Shown one piece after another: positions 14,262 to 22,208 of a stretch of DNA of 28,095 nt. Position numbers and translations under genes: made by a program. This stretch comes from an uncultured Campylobacter sp. (GTDB lineage Bacteria > Campylobacterota > Campylobacteria > Campylobacterales > Campylobacteraceae). The stretch spans positions 1-28,095 of the forward strand of contig CAAHEJ010000017.1 in assembly GCA_900772495.1 (NCBI GenBank), read 5' to 3'. The notes under the pieces were generated by a model, which saw nothing but the letters and a program-made list of their open reading frames with translations, made no database searches and was not told where the DNA came from. Every line of letters begins with the position of its first letter. The first letter of the stretch is position 1.

Positions 14262-15427
14262 CAATTTCGCCTTTTATACTCATCATAGCTAAATTCGCGT
14301 GCCATTTCAAGCGTGCCGTTTTGCCTTAAAAAGAGTAAATTTGGCAGCACAACTCCGTTAAAAGTCGTGTTTTTTACTATGCTGTAATGGGCTTGGTCTA
14401 AAAAAATGACTTTGTCGCCGATTTTGAGCGGGCTTTTAAAGGCGTATTCGCCCATTATATCGCCAGCCAAACAGGTATTGCCCCCAAGCAAATACGCAAA
14501 TTCGCTATTTTTAAGGCTTGAAACCTGCTCACCCTCCCTTGTGGCAAGAATTCTTGCATTTTCTACCTCGCTCGTGTAAGGCATTATGATGGTATCAGGC
14601 ATATGCGCCTCGCTTGAAGTATCTAAAATAGCTATGTCCTTTTCATTTCGCACTAGGTCAATCACGCTAGCAACGAGCGTGCCGACCTCCCAGCCCACAG
14701 CCTCGCCCGGCTCTAAAAACACCTGCACGCCAAATTCATCGGCAAAGCCCTTGCACAAGGCGATGAGCTTGTCCGTGTCGTAGCCTTTTTTTGTGATATG
14801 ATGCCCGCCACCAAAATTCACCCATTTCATTTTGGGTAAAAATTCGCCAAATTTCGCCCTAAATTCAGCCAAAACAAGCTCCAAGCTATCAGCACTTTCC
14901 TCGCACAAGGCGTGAAAATGTAGCCCGCTTACCGCGCTTAAATCCGCATTTTGCAAGTCCTTTGCCAAGATGCCAAGCCTTGAAAAACGCCCACAAGGGT
15001 TGTAAAGTGCTTTTGGGGCAACTGAAAATTCTACATTGCAGCGAAGTCCGATTTTGACATTTGCGCGCAAAGCCCCGTCCTTAAAGCGCTCAAACTGCGC
15101 CAAAGAGTTGAAAACGATATGGTTTGAAAGGGCTAAAATTTCATCGATTTCGCCGTCTTTAAAGGCGGGGCTGAAAGTGTGGATTTGCTTTCCCATAAAC
15201 TCACGGGCGAATTTCGCCTCCCAAAGCCCACTGCACGCACAGCCGCTTAAATACTCGCCCACGATTTTTAAGGCAGGACTAAACGCAAAGCCTTTTAAGG
15301 CAAGCAGCACCTTTGCGCCGCTTTTTTGCGCCACACTTGCTAAAAGCTCGCAGTTTCGCCGCAACGCGCCCTCTTCGATGACATAGGCTGGGGTTTTGAC
15401 TTCATCAAGCTTTGTAAGAAATTGCAT
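14261..15427 (-). CDS. nspC: carboxynorspermidine/carboxyspermidine decarboxylase
   Basis: A 388-residue PLP-dependent, alanine-racemase-fold decarboxylase that removes CO2 from carboxyspermidine, the last step of the alternative spermidine pathway used by Campylobacter. It starts FLTKLDEVKTPAYVIEEGALRRN, has the PLP lysine in LLALKGFA (Lys45), the FGGGHHITKKGYD phosphate-binding stretch, FLEPGEAVGW and the C-terminal YLLGGNTCLAGD with the catalytic cysteine contributed across the dimer. Length is normal. AAGG precedes ATG and a TATAAT box lies about 22 bases upstream. It stands alone on the minus strand. Confidence 0.95.
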   Translation of the reverse strand: MQFLTKLDEVKTPAYVIEEGALRRNCELLASVAQKSGAKVLLALKGFAFSPALKIVGEYLSGCACSGLWEAKFAREFMGKQIHTFSPAFKDGEIDEILALSNHIVFNSLAQFERFKDGALRANVKIGLRCNVEFSVAPKALYNPCGRFSRLGILAKDLQNADLSAVSGLHFHALCEESADSLELVLAEFRAKFGEFLPKMKWVNFGGGHHITKKGYDTDKLIALCKGFADEFGVQVFLEPGEAVGWEVGTLVASVIDLVRNEKDIAILDTSSEAHMPDTIIMPYTSEVENARILATREGEQVSSLKNSEFAYLLGGNTCLAGDIMGEYAFKSPLKIGDKVIFLDQAHYSIVKNTTFNGVVLPNLLFLRQNGTLEMAREFSYDEYKRRN

Positions 15428-15448
15428 TTTTTGCCTTTTTTGTTTGGC

Positions 15449-15454
15449 ATTATA
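15449..15454 (-). promoter_or_regulatory. -10 box of nspC
   Basis: On the minus strand TATAAT preceded by TTGT, 22 bases upstream of the nspC start, with AAAAAAGG between. Confidence 0.55.
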
Positions 15455-15511
15455 ACAAAAAATTTATCCATTGTGCCTAAATTCAAAACGCGCTAAATCT
15501 TAAAAATCATC

Positions 15512-15540
15512 TTGTCAAAATTGATTAAAAATGCTACAAT
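15512..15540 (+). promoter_or_regulatory. sigma-70 promoter of ung
   Basis: TTGTCA at 15512-15517 and TACAAT at 15535-15540, separated by 17 bases with an extended TGC before the -10. It lies 24 bases upstream of the ung start and divergent from the nspC promoter. Confidence 0.55.
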
Positions 15541-15564
15541 GAATTTTTTACGAAAGGATAAATT

Positions 15565-16269
15565 TTGAGCGAAATTTTAGCAAACATTGATAAAAACCGC
15601 ATTTTGATGAATGATGAGTGGAAAGAATTTTTACAAGCCGAGTTTGAAAAGCCTTATTTTGCCGCTATCAAAGCGCATTACACAAGGGCTTTGCAAGCTG
15701 GGGCTGTGATTTACCCAAGCGCAAAGCTCACTTTCAATGCCTTTAATCTCACGCCCTTAAACGCCCTTAAAATCGTGCTTTTAGGGCAGGACCCTTATCA
15801 TCAGCCTAATCAAGCTATGGGGCTTAGCTTTTCTGTGCCTGCTGGCGTGCCGTTGCCGCCGAGCTTGCGAAACATTTTCAAAGAGCTAAACGCTGATTTA
15901 GGCATAGCCCCAAGTGCGAGTGGGGATTTGAGCAAATGGGCAAGGCAGGGCGTTTTGCTCTTAAATTCAGTGTTGAGCGTGGAGGCGAACAAGCCCGCAA
16001 GCCACGCGAATTTTGGCTGGCAGACTTTCACGGACGCGGTTATTTCAAGGCTTAATGCCGAAAAAGATGGGCTTGTTTTCTTGCTTTGGGGCAACTTTGC
16101 CCGTGCTAAAAAAGCACTCATCGATACTCAAAGGCATTTTGTGCTAGAAGCAGCGCACCCATCGCCACTTGCTCGCACGGGCTTTTTGGGTTGCAAGCAC
16201 TTTTCAAAGAGCGATGAAATCTTAAAGCGACTTGGCAAAAGCCCTATTGAGTGGGATTTAAGGGCTTAA
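15565..16269 (+). CDS. ung: uracil-DNA glycosylase
   Basis: A 234-residue family 1 UDG that excises uracil from DNA in base excision repair. Motifs are complete: the water-activating GQDPYHQPNQAMGLSFSV (Asp76, His79), PPSLRNIFKEL, GVLLLNSVLSVE, the uracil-contacting LLWGNFA, and the minor-groove loop AAHPSPLA (His198). The start is TTG 15565, six bases after AAAGGA; the next ATG (15607) would remove part of the conserved N-terminus. It stands alone, between nspC and the ctpA-to-plsC operon. Confidence 0.97.
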   Translation: MSEILANIDKNRILMNDEWKEFLQAEFEKPYFAAIKAHYTRALQAGAVIYPSAKLTFNAFNLTPLNALKIVLLGQDPYHQPNQAMGLSFSVPAGVPLPPSLRNIFKELNADLGIAPSASGDLSKWARQGVLLLNSVLSVEANKPASHANFGWQTFTDAVISRLNAEKDGLVFLLWGNFARAKKALIDTQRHFVLEAAHPSPLARTGFLGCKHFSKSDEILKRLGKSPIEWDLRA

Positions 16270-16401
16270 AGAGTTGAAAAAAGCTTTGACTCTTTGCAAA
16301 AAAGTGTTGATGAGTATAAATTCATCAAATTGTCATTATGGACAAAACTCACGCCTTGTGCTTGCTCGCAATGATGAGTTGATAAGATTTATCCATAAAT
16401 C
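16268..16401. other. gap between ung and plsC with three small hairpins
   Basis: The 181-bp gap between the convergent ung and plsC genes holds three inverted repeats: AAAGAGT/ACTCTTT (16268-16274 and 16289-16295), TTGATGA/TCATCAA (16307-16313 and 16322-16328) and GATTTAT/ATAAATC (16386-16392 and 16395-16401). The third is followed on the plus strand by six T, and the second on the minus strand by six T, so together they may end both transcripts. All stems are AT-rich and short. No gene is visible here. Confidence 0.35.
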
Positions 16402-16450
16402 AATACTTTTTTGAGAAAAGAATTTAAAAATTTAAGAATTTCAAAGCATT

Positions 16451-17143
16451 TTAGCATTTAGCTCGCTCTTCATCAAGCCTTTTTTGCATTAAATCGTGGG
16501 TTTTTTCAAGCCATTTTTCATCACTTAAATCCACTAAATCAAGACAGACGATTTTTAGTGTGCCACTACTGAGCGTGAAAGCCTTGCTGTCGAGCAAATC
16601 AGGCGAATTTACGATGAGTAAGGGCTGCACTTTGAGGGCGAGTTTATCAGCCAGCACCTTTGCGCCTACTTGGAATTTAGGGATTTTGCCGTCCTTGCTG
16701 CGCGTGCCATCGGGGAAAATCGCCAGCGGACGCCCTTGTGATAAGCGTTCTTTGGCTTCGCGCAAGAGTTTTAAAAGCGAGCGGGGGTTTTTTCTATCCA
16801 CGCACAAAAGTTGTGGCTTTGTCATTGTGTATTTGAAGATGGGCAGTTCTTGTATCTCTTTTTTGGCTATCCACGCGAGATTTTTAGGGTAAAAGGCTTC
16901 AAGGGCGATGATGTCAAGCATACTTTGATGATTCATCAAAATCATCGTGGCGTTTTCATTAAATGCGCCTTGAAAATCCACTTTTATGCCCGTAACAAAA
17001 AGCTGCAAGCGCGCCCAACGCTTGCGAATGCGCCAGATTCGCCCTTGGTCGTTCGTAAAGCCAAAGCAAGCGATGACAAAAAGCACGCTAGCGATGAAAA
17101 ACACGCAATAAAGCGTGGCTCTAATCCTTTTGCACAGCTTCAC
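16451..17143 (-). CDS. plsC: 1-acyl-sn-glycerol-3-phosphate acyltransferase
   Basis: A 230-residue inner-membrane enzyme that makes phosphatidic acid from lysophosphatidic acid. A hydrophobic anchor covers residues 9-29. The H-x4-D motif is in LMNHQSMLDIIA (His72, Asp77) and the glycerol-3-phosphate-binding motif is FPDGTRS (143-149), with Asp where Glu is commonest. Length fits the family. Its start overlaps the upstream SH3-domain gene by 23 bases and it is the last gene of the ctpA-pur operon, the same order as in C. jejuni. Confidence 0.95.
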   Translation of the reverse strand: MKLCKRIRATLYCVFFIASVLFVIACFGFTNDQGRIWRIRKRWARLQLFVTGIKVDFQGAFNENATMILMNHQSMLDIIALEAFYPKNLAWIAKKEIQELPIFKYTMTKPQLLCVDRKNPRSLLKLLREAKERLSQGRPLAIFPDGTRSKDGKIPKFQVGAKVLADKLALKVQPLLIVNSPDLLDSKAFTLSSGTLKIVCLDLVDLSDEKWLEKTHDLMQKRLDEERAKC

Positions 17144-18287
17144 GGCTCACCCAGCCTATCTTGCCGTCATTTAACAGCACTTTGATGAAATTCTTTCTCT
17201 CGCCCAAAATTTCGACTTCTTCGTCTCTTTCGCTCGTGTAAAAATGCGTTGATTGCGCCGTTGGCAGTAGGGTTGCCTTTGAATTTGCCTTTAAAATGCC
17301 CTTTTGCGTGTCGTTTGACTCGCCCACTAAAAAGCTCATCAAAAAGGCGATGAAAGCGGCGATTAAAAAGGCATAATGCCTTTTTACCACGAAAAGCACG
17401 CCACAAATGAGCGCAATCACCCACAAAAACAAGCGTTTGTAAAAATCAAGGCTGTTATCTTGCGGGTTTAAGTCCGTTTGCGTGCTGATTTTTTCATCGC
17501 TCACTTCTACTTTTAAACTCACGCTTTCGAGTTTTTGCGCTGTGGTGTTAAAGTATGAAAAGCTGATTTGGCTCACATTTGGCGGAAAAACAGCTGAGTA
17601 AAAGGCGCTTGACTCGTTAAAATCCCCGCGCAGCCCATCGACTCTTTGCTGGATAATTTTTTCGTTGTTGAGCTTGAAATTCTTTAAATTCGCGCCCTTT
17701 GCCCAAAGCTCGACAATCATCACTAAATTTTTATCATCAAAAAAATCGCTCTTAAAATGCCGCACTTCAAGCTCTTGCGCGGCTAAATGAGCGTAGTTTT
17801 TGCCGCCATCAATGCGCTTAAATTGCAAGGGGTTTATGTTAAGGCTGGCTTGCTGAAAGGCGATTTTGTTGCGCTTTAAGCTCACTATGATTTGGGCTAG
17901 CTCGGCATTGACATTGTTTGCTTCAAAAAAAAGCGTGGTGCTATACTCATCGCCATTTCTTTGCCATTTTGGGTTTGGGTTTAAAAAGACAAGTGAGTCG
18001 TTTTTGTTAAAGGATAGCTCAAATTCAAAGTCCGTTTTTTCGGTAGTTTTTGCCACTATTTCTATGCTAAACACCTCGCCTACGAAGTATTCGCCTTTGT
18101 AAGGCTTAGCATCAAGCACCAAAGAGCTAGTGGCGACAAAGGGGTCTAAAATGTTTTGCGTGTAATCGCCCCTTTCATCGCTTTCAGCGATATTTTCATA
18201 AACTCTTTTACCCTTTTCATCAAGCTCGCCATAACTCACGCTTAAAGCCAAAGCCGACAAAAGCAAGGATACAAATAATTTTTTCAT
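17121..18287 (-). CDS. periplasmic/membrane protein with C-terminal SH3-like domain
   Basis: A 388-residue protein with an N-terminal signal peptide (about 1-20, MKKLFVSLLLSALALSVSYG), a long beta-rich periplasmic region (about 45-270) resembling BatD-like domains, two adjacent hydrophobic segments near 284-320 and a C-terminal bacterial SH3-like domain (about 325-385, ending DGKIGWVSREAV). Its orthologue sits between purQ and plsC in C. jejuni, annotated only as a periplasmic protein. It overlaps purQ by four bases (ATGA) and plsC by 23. Function unknown; cell-envelope binding is a reasonable inference from the SH3 domain. Confidence 0.75.
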   Translation of the reverse strand: MKKLFVSLLLSALALSVSYGELDEKGKRVYENIAESDERGDYTQNILDPFVATSSLVLDAKPYKGEYFVGEVFSIEIVAKTTEKTDFEFELSFNKNDSLVFLNPNPKWQRNGDEYSTTLFFEANNVNAELAQIIVSLKRNKIAFQQASLNINPLQFKRIDGGKNYAHLAAQELEVRHFKSDFFDDKNLVMIVELWAKGANLKNFKLNNEKIIQQRVDGLRGDFNESSAFYSAVFPPNVSQISFSYFNTTAQKLESVSLKVEVSDEKISTQTDLNPQDNSLDFYKRLFLWVIALICGVLFVVKRHYAFLIAAFIAFLMSFLVGESNDTQKGILKANSKATLLPTAQSTHFYTSERDEEVEILGERKNFIKVLLNDGKIGWVSREAVQKD

Positions 18288-18928
18288 ACAAAACCCTTTA
18301 ACATTTTTAGTCCAACTTCACTTCCCAAAAGCTGCTCGCAAGCTCTTTCTGGGTGAGGCATCAGCCCAAAAATGCGCTTTTTTTCATCGCAAATGCCTGC
18401 TATATCATCAAGCGAGCCGTTTGGGTTGCCCTTATATTTGAGCGTGATTAAATCCTTATCTTGCAAGTATTTTAAATCGCTCTCATTTGCGAAAAAATTC
18501 CCCTCTCCGTGCGCAATAGGCAAAGAGATAAGCTCATTTTGAGCGAAATTTTTACACAAAGCGTTGTCGTTTGAGATGACTTTTAGGGGCTGGTTTTTGG
18601 AGATAAAACTTAAATTTTCGTTGTGTTTCATCGCGCCTTTTAAAAGCCCAAGCTCTAAAAGCATTTGAAAGCCGTTGCAAATGCCAAGCACAAAGCCACC
18701 TTTTTGAGCGTGAGCCAAAACGCCACGCATAGCCTTTGCGAATTTTGCTATGGCTCCGCTTCTTAAATAATCCCCATACGAAAAACCGCCCGGCAACACC
18801 ACTAAATCAGCCTTAAATTCAGTCTCTTCGTGCCACACTATATCAGCTTTTATGCCGATTTTCGCAAAGGCATAAGCCGTGTCAAATTCGCAGTTTGTCC
18901 CTAAAAAACGGATAATCGCCACTTTCAT
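18284..18928 (-). CDS. purQ: FGAM synthase, glutaminase subunit
   Basis: A 214-residue class I glutamine amidotransferase that supplies ammonia to PurL for conversion of FGAR to FGAM in purine synthesis. The nucleophile is Cys84 in LGICNGFQML; His192 and Glu194 (LMPHPERA) complete the triad; LPGGFSYGDYLRSGAI is the family's N-terminal motif. It overlaps purS by four bases (ATGA), fitting the small-type PurS-PurQ-PurL complex. purL itself is not in the window. Confidence 0.96.
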   Translation of the reverse strand: MKVAIIRFLGTNCEFDTAYAFAKIGIKADIVWHEETEFKADLVVLPGGFSYGDYLRSGAIAKFAKAMRGVLAHAQKGGFVLGICNGFQMLLELGLLKGAMKHNENLSFISKNQPLKVISNDNALCKNFAQNELISLPIAHGEGNFFANESDLKYLQDKDLITLKYKGNPNGSLDDIAGICDEKKRIFGLMPHPERACEQLLGSEVGLKMLKGFV

Positions 18929-19170
18929 CGCACGCTCGATAAGGTGTAATCTTCAATAACCGAATTCACAAGCAACTCATCGCACATTTGCCTTGCAAGC
19001 TCGTTTGCCTTTGCTTCATCGTTTAAATCAAGCTCTAAGATGATTTGCTTGCTCATTTTGACATTTTTTACCTTGTCAAAATTTAAGGCGTGCAAAGCCT
19101 TTTCTACCGCCTTTGCCTGTGGGTCTAAAACGCCATTTTTTAAAGAGATATTTACAGCAACCTTCATCAT
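18925..19170 (-). CDS. purS: FGAM synthase, PurS subunit
   Basis: An 81-residue small protein that bridges PurQ and PurL. It shows the family pattern: VAVNISLKNGVLDPQAKAVEKALHAL then VKNVKMSKQIILELD and CDELLVNSVIEDYTL. Two adjacent ATGs (19170 and 19167) follow AAGGA; either is possible. A 104-bp gap separates it from purC, the only sizeable gap in this operon; nothing coding is seen there. Confidence 0.95.
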   Translation of the reverse strand: MMKVAVNISLKNGVLDPQAKAVEKALHALNFDKVKNVKMSKQIILELDLNDEAKANELARQMCDELLVNSVIEDYTLSSVR

Positions 19171-19274
19171 AAATCCTTTTTTAGCTCTTAAATTTTTAAG
19201 CCTTTGAGTTTGAATTTGCTTTTAAATTTAGGCGCATTGAGCTTTAAATTTAGCAAATTCAAGCTCACTTAAAT

Positions 19275-20000
19275 TCAGCTTAAAATTCGCCTCAACACTT
19301 CCTCATAAGCCATTTTTACCTTGCCCTTGTTTGCACCCTCGCCCAAGTCTTGACGAAAGCGGTCTTTGTCAAGCTTTTCGCCTGTGTCTTTGTCCCAAAA
19401 ACGGCAGCTGTCTGGCGTTATCTCATCGGCAAGCAAAATCTTGCCCTTTTTGTCGTAGCCAAGCTCGATTTTAAAGTCAATCAAACGCAGTTTTTTGCGG
19501 GCAAAAAAGTCAAGCAAAATGGCGTTGATTTTGCGGGCGATTTTTTTGATTTTTTTAATATCTTTTTTATCACGCACCAAATCAAGCAACAAACAATGCT
19601 CATCGTTGATGAAAGGGTCGCCCAAAGCATCATCTTTTAAACAAAACTCCACTAAGGCGAATTTAAGCGGTGTGCCGTCCTTTATGCCAAGTCGCTTTGT
19701 GAGTGAGCCTGTGGCGACATTGCGGACGATGATTTCAATGGGAATAATCTCGCATTTTTTGACAAGCTGGGCGTTATCGCTTAACACTTTGATTAAGTGC
19801 GTTTTAATACCCTCTTTTTCAAGCAAGTGAAAAAGCTCGGTTGAGATTTTGCAATTTAGCGCGCCCTTGCCCTTTTCACTGCCCTTTTTTTCGGCATTAA
19901 AGGCGGTTAAATCGTCCTTAAACTCGCTGATTAGCTCGTCTTTTTTGTCAGTGGCAAAAAGCCTTTTGCCCTTGCCCTCGTAAATTTGTGCTTTTTTCAT
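19275..20000 (-). CDS. purC: SAICAR synthase
   Basis: A 241-residue enzyme that joins CAIR and aspartate with ATP in purine synthesis. Motifs are YEGKGKRLF (ATP loop), FNAEKKGSEKGKGALNCKIS, IEIIVRNVATGSLTKRLGI and LIDFKIELGYD with ADEITPDSCRFWD near the C-terminus. Length is normal. The start overlaps the ctpA stop by four bases (ATGA). Confidence 0.97.
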   Translation of the reverse strand: MKKAQIYEGKGKRLFATDKKDELISEFKDDLTAFNAEKKGSEKGKGALNCKISTELFHLLEKEGIKTHLIKVLSDNAQLVKKCEIIPIEIIVRNVATGSLTKRLGIKDGTPLKFALVEFCLKDDALGDPFINDEHCLLLDLVRDKKDIKKIKKIARKINAILLDFFARKKLRLIDFKIELGYDKKGKILLADEITPDSCRFWDKDTGEKLDKDRFRQDLGEGANKGKVKMAYEEVLRRILS

Positions 20001-21319
20001 TTTGCACTCCCCCTTTGGATATTTAAGATTTTCACCGCATCAACGGCAGCTTTGAGCTGCGCGTCATCGTTGATTTGCTTGCTTGTAATGATATTTTTAT
20101 CCTCTTTGCTCTCGCTTTTGCTCGCCTTTTTTTCAGCACCTATCTTTTCAAGCTCGCCTTGTAAGTGCTGTTTTAAGTCGCTTTCTTTGATAGAAAAGCT
20201 CTCATCTTGCGTGATTTTGCCCGCTGCTACTTCTATGTCTGGCTCTAAACCCACAGCTTGTATGGTTTTGCCACTTGGCAAGTAGTATCTTGCTATGGTA
20301 AGGCGCAGGGCTTCGTTTTTGCTTATAGGCACTATGCTTTGCACGCTGCCCTTGCCAAAGGTTTTTTCGCCCACGATAAGGGCGCGTTTTAAATCCTGCA
20401 AAGCACCGCTTACGATTTCGCTTGCGCTCGCACTTCCGCCATTTACAAGCACCACTAGCGTGGCATCTGTGGCTTTTTTACCCTTTGCGGCTTCGTAGCT
20501 TTTGTTTTCTGCTTGAATTTTACCCTTTTGAGAGACGATAACGCCTTTATCGACAAACAAATTTGTAAGCTCAATAGCTTGGTCAAGCAATCCCCCGGGG
20601 TTGTTTCGCAAGTCAAGCACTATGCCTTTTACTTTTGGATTTGCTTTAATGGCTTTGCGAGCCTGCTCGGCGACATTTTTGTCAAAGGTTGTTACGCGCA
20701 AGTAAAGGATATCGTCCTTTTCTATCATCTTCGCATACACGCTTTCTACCTTGATAATGTCGCGTTTAAGCGTCAAATCAAAGGGCTTTTGCGCGCCTTT
20801 GCGAAAGATAGTTATGGTGATTTCACTCTTTGGCTTGCCTCGCATTTTATCAACAGCGTCATTTAGGTTCATTCCTAAGGTCGCCTCGCCGTTGATACGC
20901 AAAATCACATCGCCAGCCTTTATGCCAGCCTTGTCAGCAGGTGTTCCCTCAATGGGCGCGATGACAGTGAGCGCACTATCTTTCATACCCACAGTTATGC
21001 CAAGCCCGCCAAACTCGCCGCTTGTTTGCATTTTCATATCGCTAAGCCCCTTTTCATCAAGGAAAGATGAGTGAGCGTCCAAATTTGAAAGCAAGCCAGA
21101 TATGGATTTATCGACTAAATCCGTGATATTTTGCTCCTCGACATAATACTGCTCGATGAGCGCAAGGGTTTTGGTGTATTTGTCCAAAGCCTGCAAGCGT
21201 TTGTTCAGCTCATCTTGCTTTGTGGGTGCTTTTGCGTAAGAGTTGCTTGTGAGCAAAAAGCACAGCAAAAGCGTGCTTACAAAGCCAAAAAGCTGCATAA
21301 GTGTTCGTTTCGTTCTCAA
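19997..21319 (-). CDS. ctpA: C-terminal processing peptidase, S41 family, PDZ domain
   Basis: A 440-residue periplasmic serine protease. There is a signal peptide (about 8-29), a PDZ domain (about 100-185, GGLGITV to LKRDI) and the S41 catalytic domain with Ser298 (GGSASASEIV) and Lys323 (EKTFGKGSVQ), spaced 25 residues as in E. coli Prc. The C-terminus is a charged Lys/Glu/Ser-rich tail. TTG 21319 has GGAG eight bases upstream and is preferred; ATG 21298 would still leave a signal peptide. It heads the operon with purC, purS, purQ, the SH3 protein and plsC, an order known from C. jejuni. Confidence 0.95.
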   Translation of the reverse strand: MRTKRTLMQLFGFVSTLLLCFLLTSNSYAKAPTKQDELNKRLQALDKYTKTLALIEQYYVEEQNITDLVDKSISGLLSNLDAHSSFLDEKGLSDMKMQTSGEFGGLGITVGMKDSALTVIAPIEGTPADKAGIKAGDVILRINGEATLGMNLNDAVDKMRGKPKSEITITIFRKGAQKPFDLTLKRDIIKVESVYAKMIEKDDILYLRVTTFDKNVAEQARKAIKANPKVKGIVLDLRNNPGGLLDQAIELTNLFVDKGVIVSQKGKIQAENKSYEAAKGKKATDATLVVLVNGGSASASEIVSGALQDLKRALIVGEKTFGKGSVQSIVPISKNEALRLTIARYYLPSGKTIQAVGLEPDIEVAAGKITQDESFSIKESDLKQHLQGELEKIGAEKKASKSESKEDKNIITSKQINDDAQLKAAVDAVKILNIQRGSAK

Positions 21320-21344
21320 AATACTGCTCCAAAATGAAATGTAA

Positions 21345-21350
21345 ATTCTA
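21345..21350 (-). promoter_or_regulatory. candidate -10 box of ctpA
   Basis: TAGAAT on the minus strand about 25 bases upstream of the ctpA start. A 6-bp inverted repeat, AACGAA (21375-21380) and TTCGTT (21390-21395), lies just upstream and could be an operator or chance in AT-rich DNA. Confidence 0.35.
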
Positions 21351-21543
21351 CGAATTCAAAGGACAATTTTACTCAACGAAGTTTAAGATTTCGTTAATAA
21401 TGCTTAAAATTTGAATTTATTTCAGCTTTTTTCTAAAATTTCTTGTTAAAATTTAAGGCAAAAATTCACAAATTTTAGGCAAAATTCAAAAAGAAATCAT
21501 AAAAATCTAAAACAAAGACAAAAGGCAAGGAAAGGGCGGATTT

Positions 21544-21765
21544 ATGGTAACAATCGAGTTTTTAGGACCCATTGAAAAGGCAAATATGGAGCTTGACATT
21601 TGCTCTTTGAGTGAGCTAAAAGCGCATTTGCAAAAGGACGAGGCTTTGAAAGAGTGGCTTGGGCTGTGCGCTGTGGCTGTAAATGATGAAATCGTTTCTA
21701 GCGTGGATACGCCCTTAAAAGATGGCGATAAAATCACGCTTTTGCCGCCTGTGAGTGGGGGTTAA
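21544..21765 (+). CDS. moaD: molybdopterin synthase sulfur-carrier subunit
   Basis: A 73-residue ubiquitin-fold protein that ends in the required Gly-Gly (LPPVSGG), where thiocarboxylate is formed. It supplies sulfur to MoaE for conversion of cPMP to molybdopterin. A good AAGG lies upstream of ATG 21544. Three bases separate it from moaE. A weak TAAAAT at 21447-21452 in the divergent gap with ctpA could be its -10. Confidence 0.92.
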   Translation: MVTIEFLGPIEKANMELDICSLSELKAHLQKDEALKEWLGLCAVAVNDEIVSSVDTPLKDGDKITLLPPVSGG

Positions 21766-21768
21766 GCT

Positions 21769-22206
21769 ATGTTTGAGCTGCATAATGGGGCTTTAAATGT
21801 AACGCAAATTTACAAAGAATGGTTTGAACGCTACAAAAGCGAAAATTTAGGCGCGATGATTACTTTTTGTGGGATTGTGCGTGATGAAAATGGCGTTGAG
21901 GCTTTGTATTTTGAGATTTACGAGAAATTGCTTAAAGCTTGGTTTGACAAATGGCGCGAAAAAGTGGCGCAAGACAAGGTAGTGCTGTGCTTTGCGCACG
22001 CCAAAGGGGAGGTTAAAATTCATCAAAGTAGCTATTTTGTGGCAGTTATCAGCAAGCAAAGAAAGCTAGGACTTAGGCTCATCAATGAATTTGTCGAGGA
22101 TTTTAAAGCAAATGCGCCTATTTGGAAGTTTGATGTGAAAAATGGCGTGAAAACTTACGCCTTTGAGCGTTCATCAAAGCTCAAACACGCTGGAATTTTG
22201 GGGTAA
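21769..22206 (+). CDS. moaE: molybdopterin synthase catalytic subunit
   Basis: A 145-residue protein with the family's GAMITFCGIVRDENGVEALYFE opening, HAKGEVKIHQSSYFVAVISKQR centre and a C-terminal DFKANAPIWKFDVKNG containing the active-site lysine. It pairs with MoaD just upstream. Two bases separate it from moeA. Confidence 0.93.
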   Translation: MFELHNGALNVTQIYKEWFERYKSENLGAMITFCGIVRDENGVEALYFEIYEKLLKAWFDKWREKVAQDKVVLCFAHAKGEVKIHQSSYFVAVISKQRKLGLRLINEFVEDFKANAPIWKFDVKNGVKTYAFERSSKLKHAGILG

Positions 22207-22208
22207 AA

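Noticed and set aside
16330..16380. Sequence TCATTATGG...CGCAATGATGA in the ung-plsC gap as a REP-like element
   Set aside because: Only one copy in the window and weak dyad symmetry; a genome-wide repeat search would be needed.
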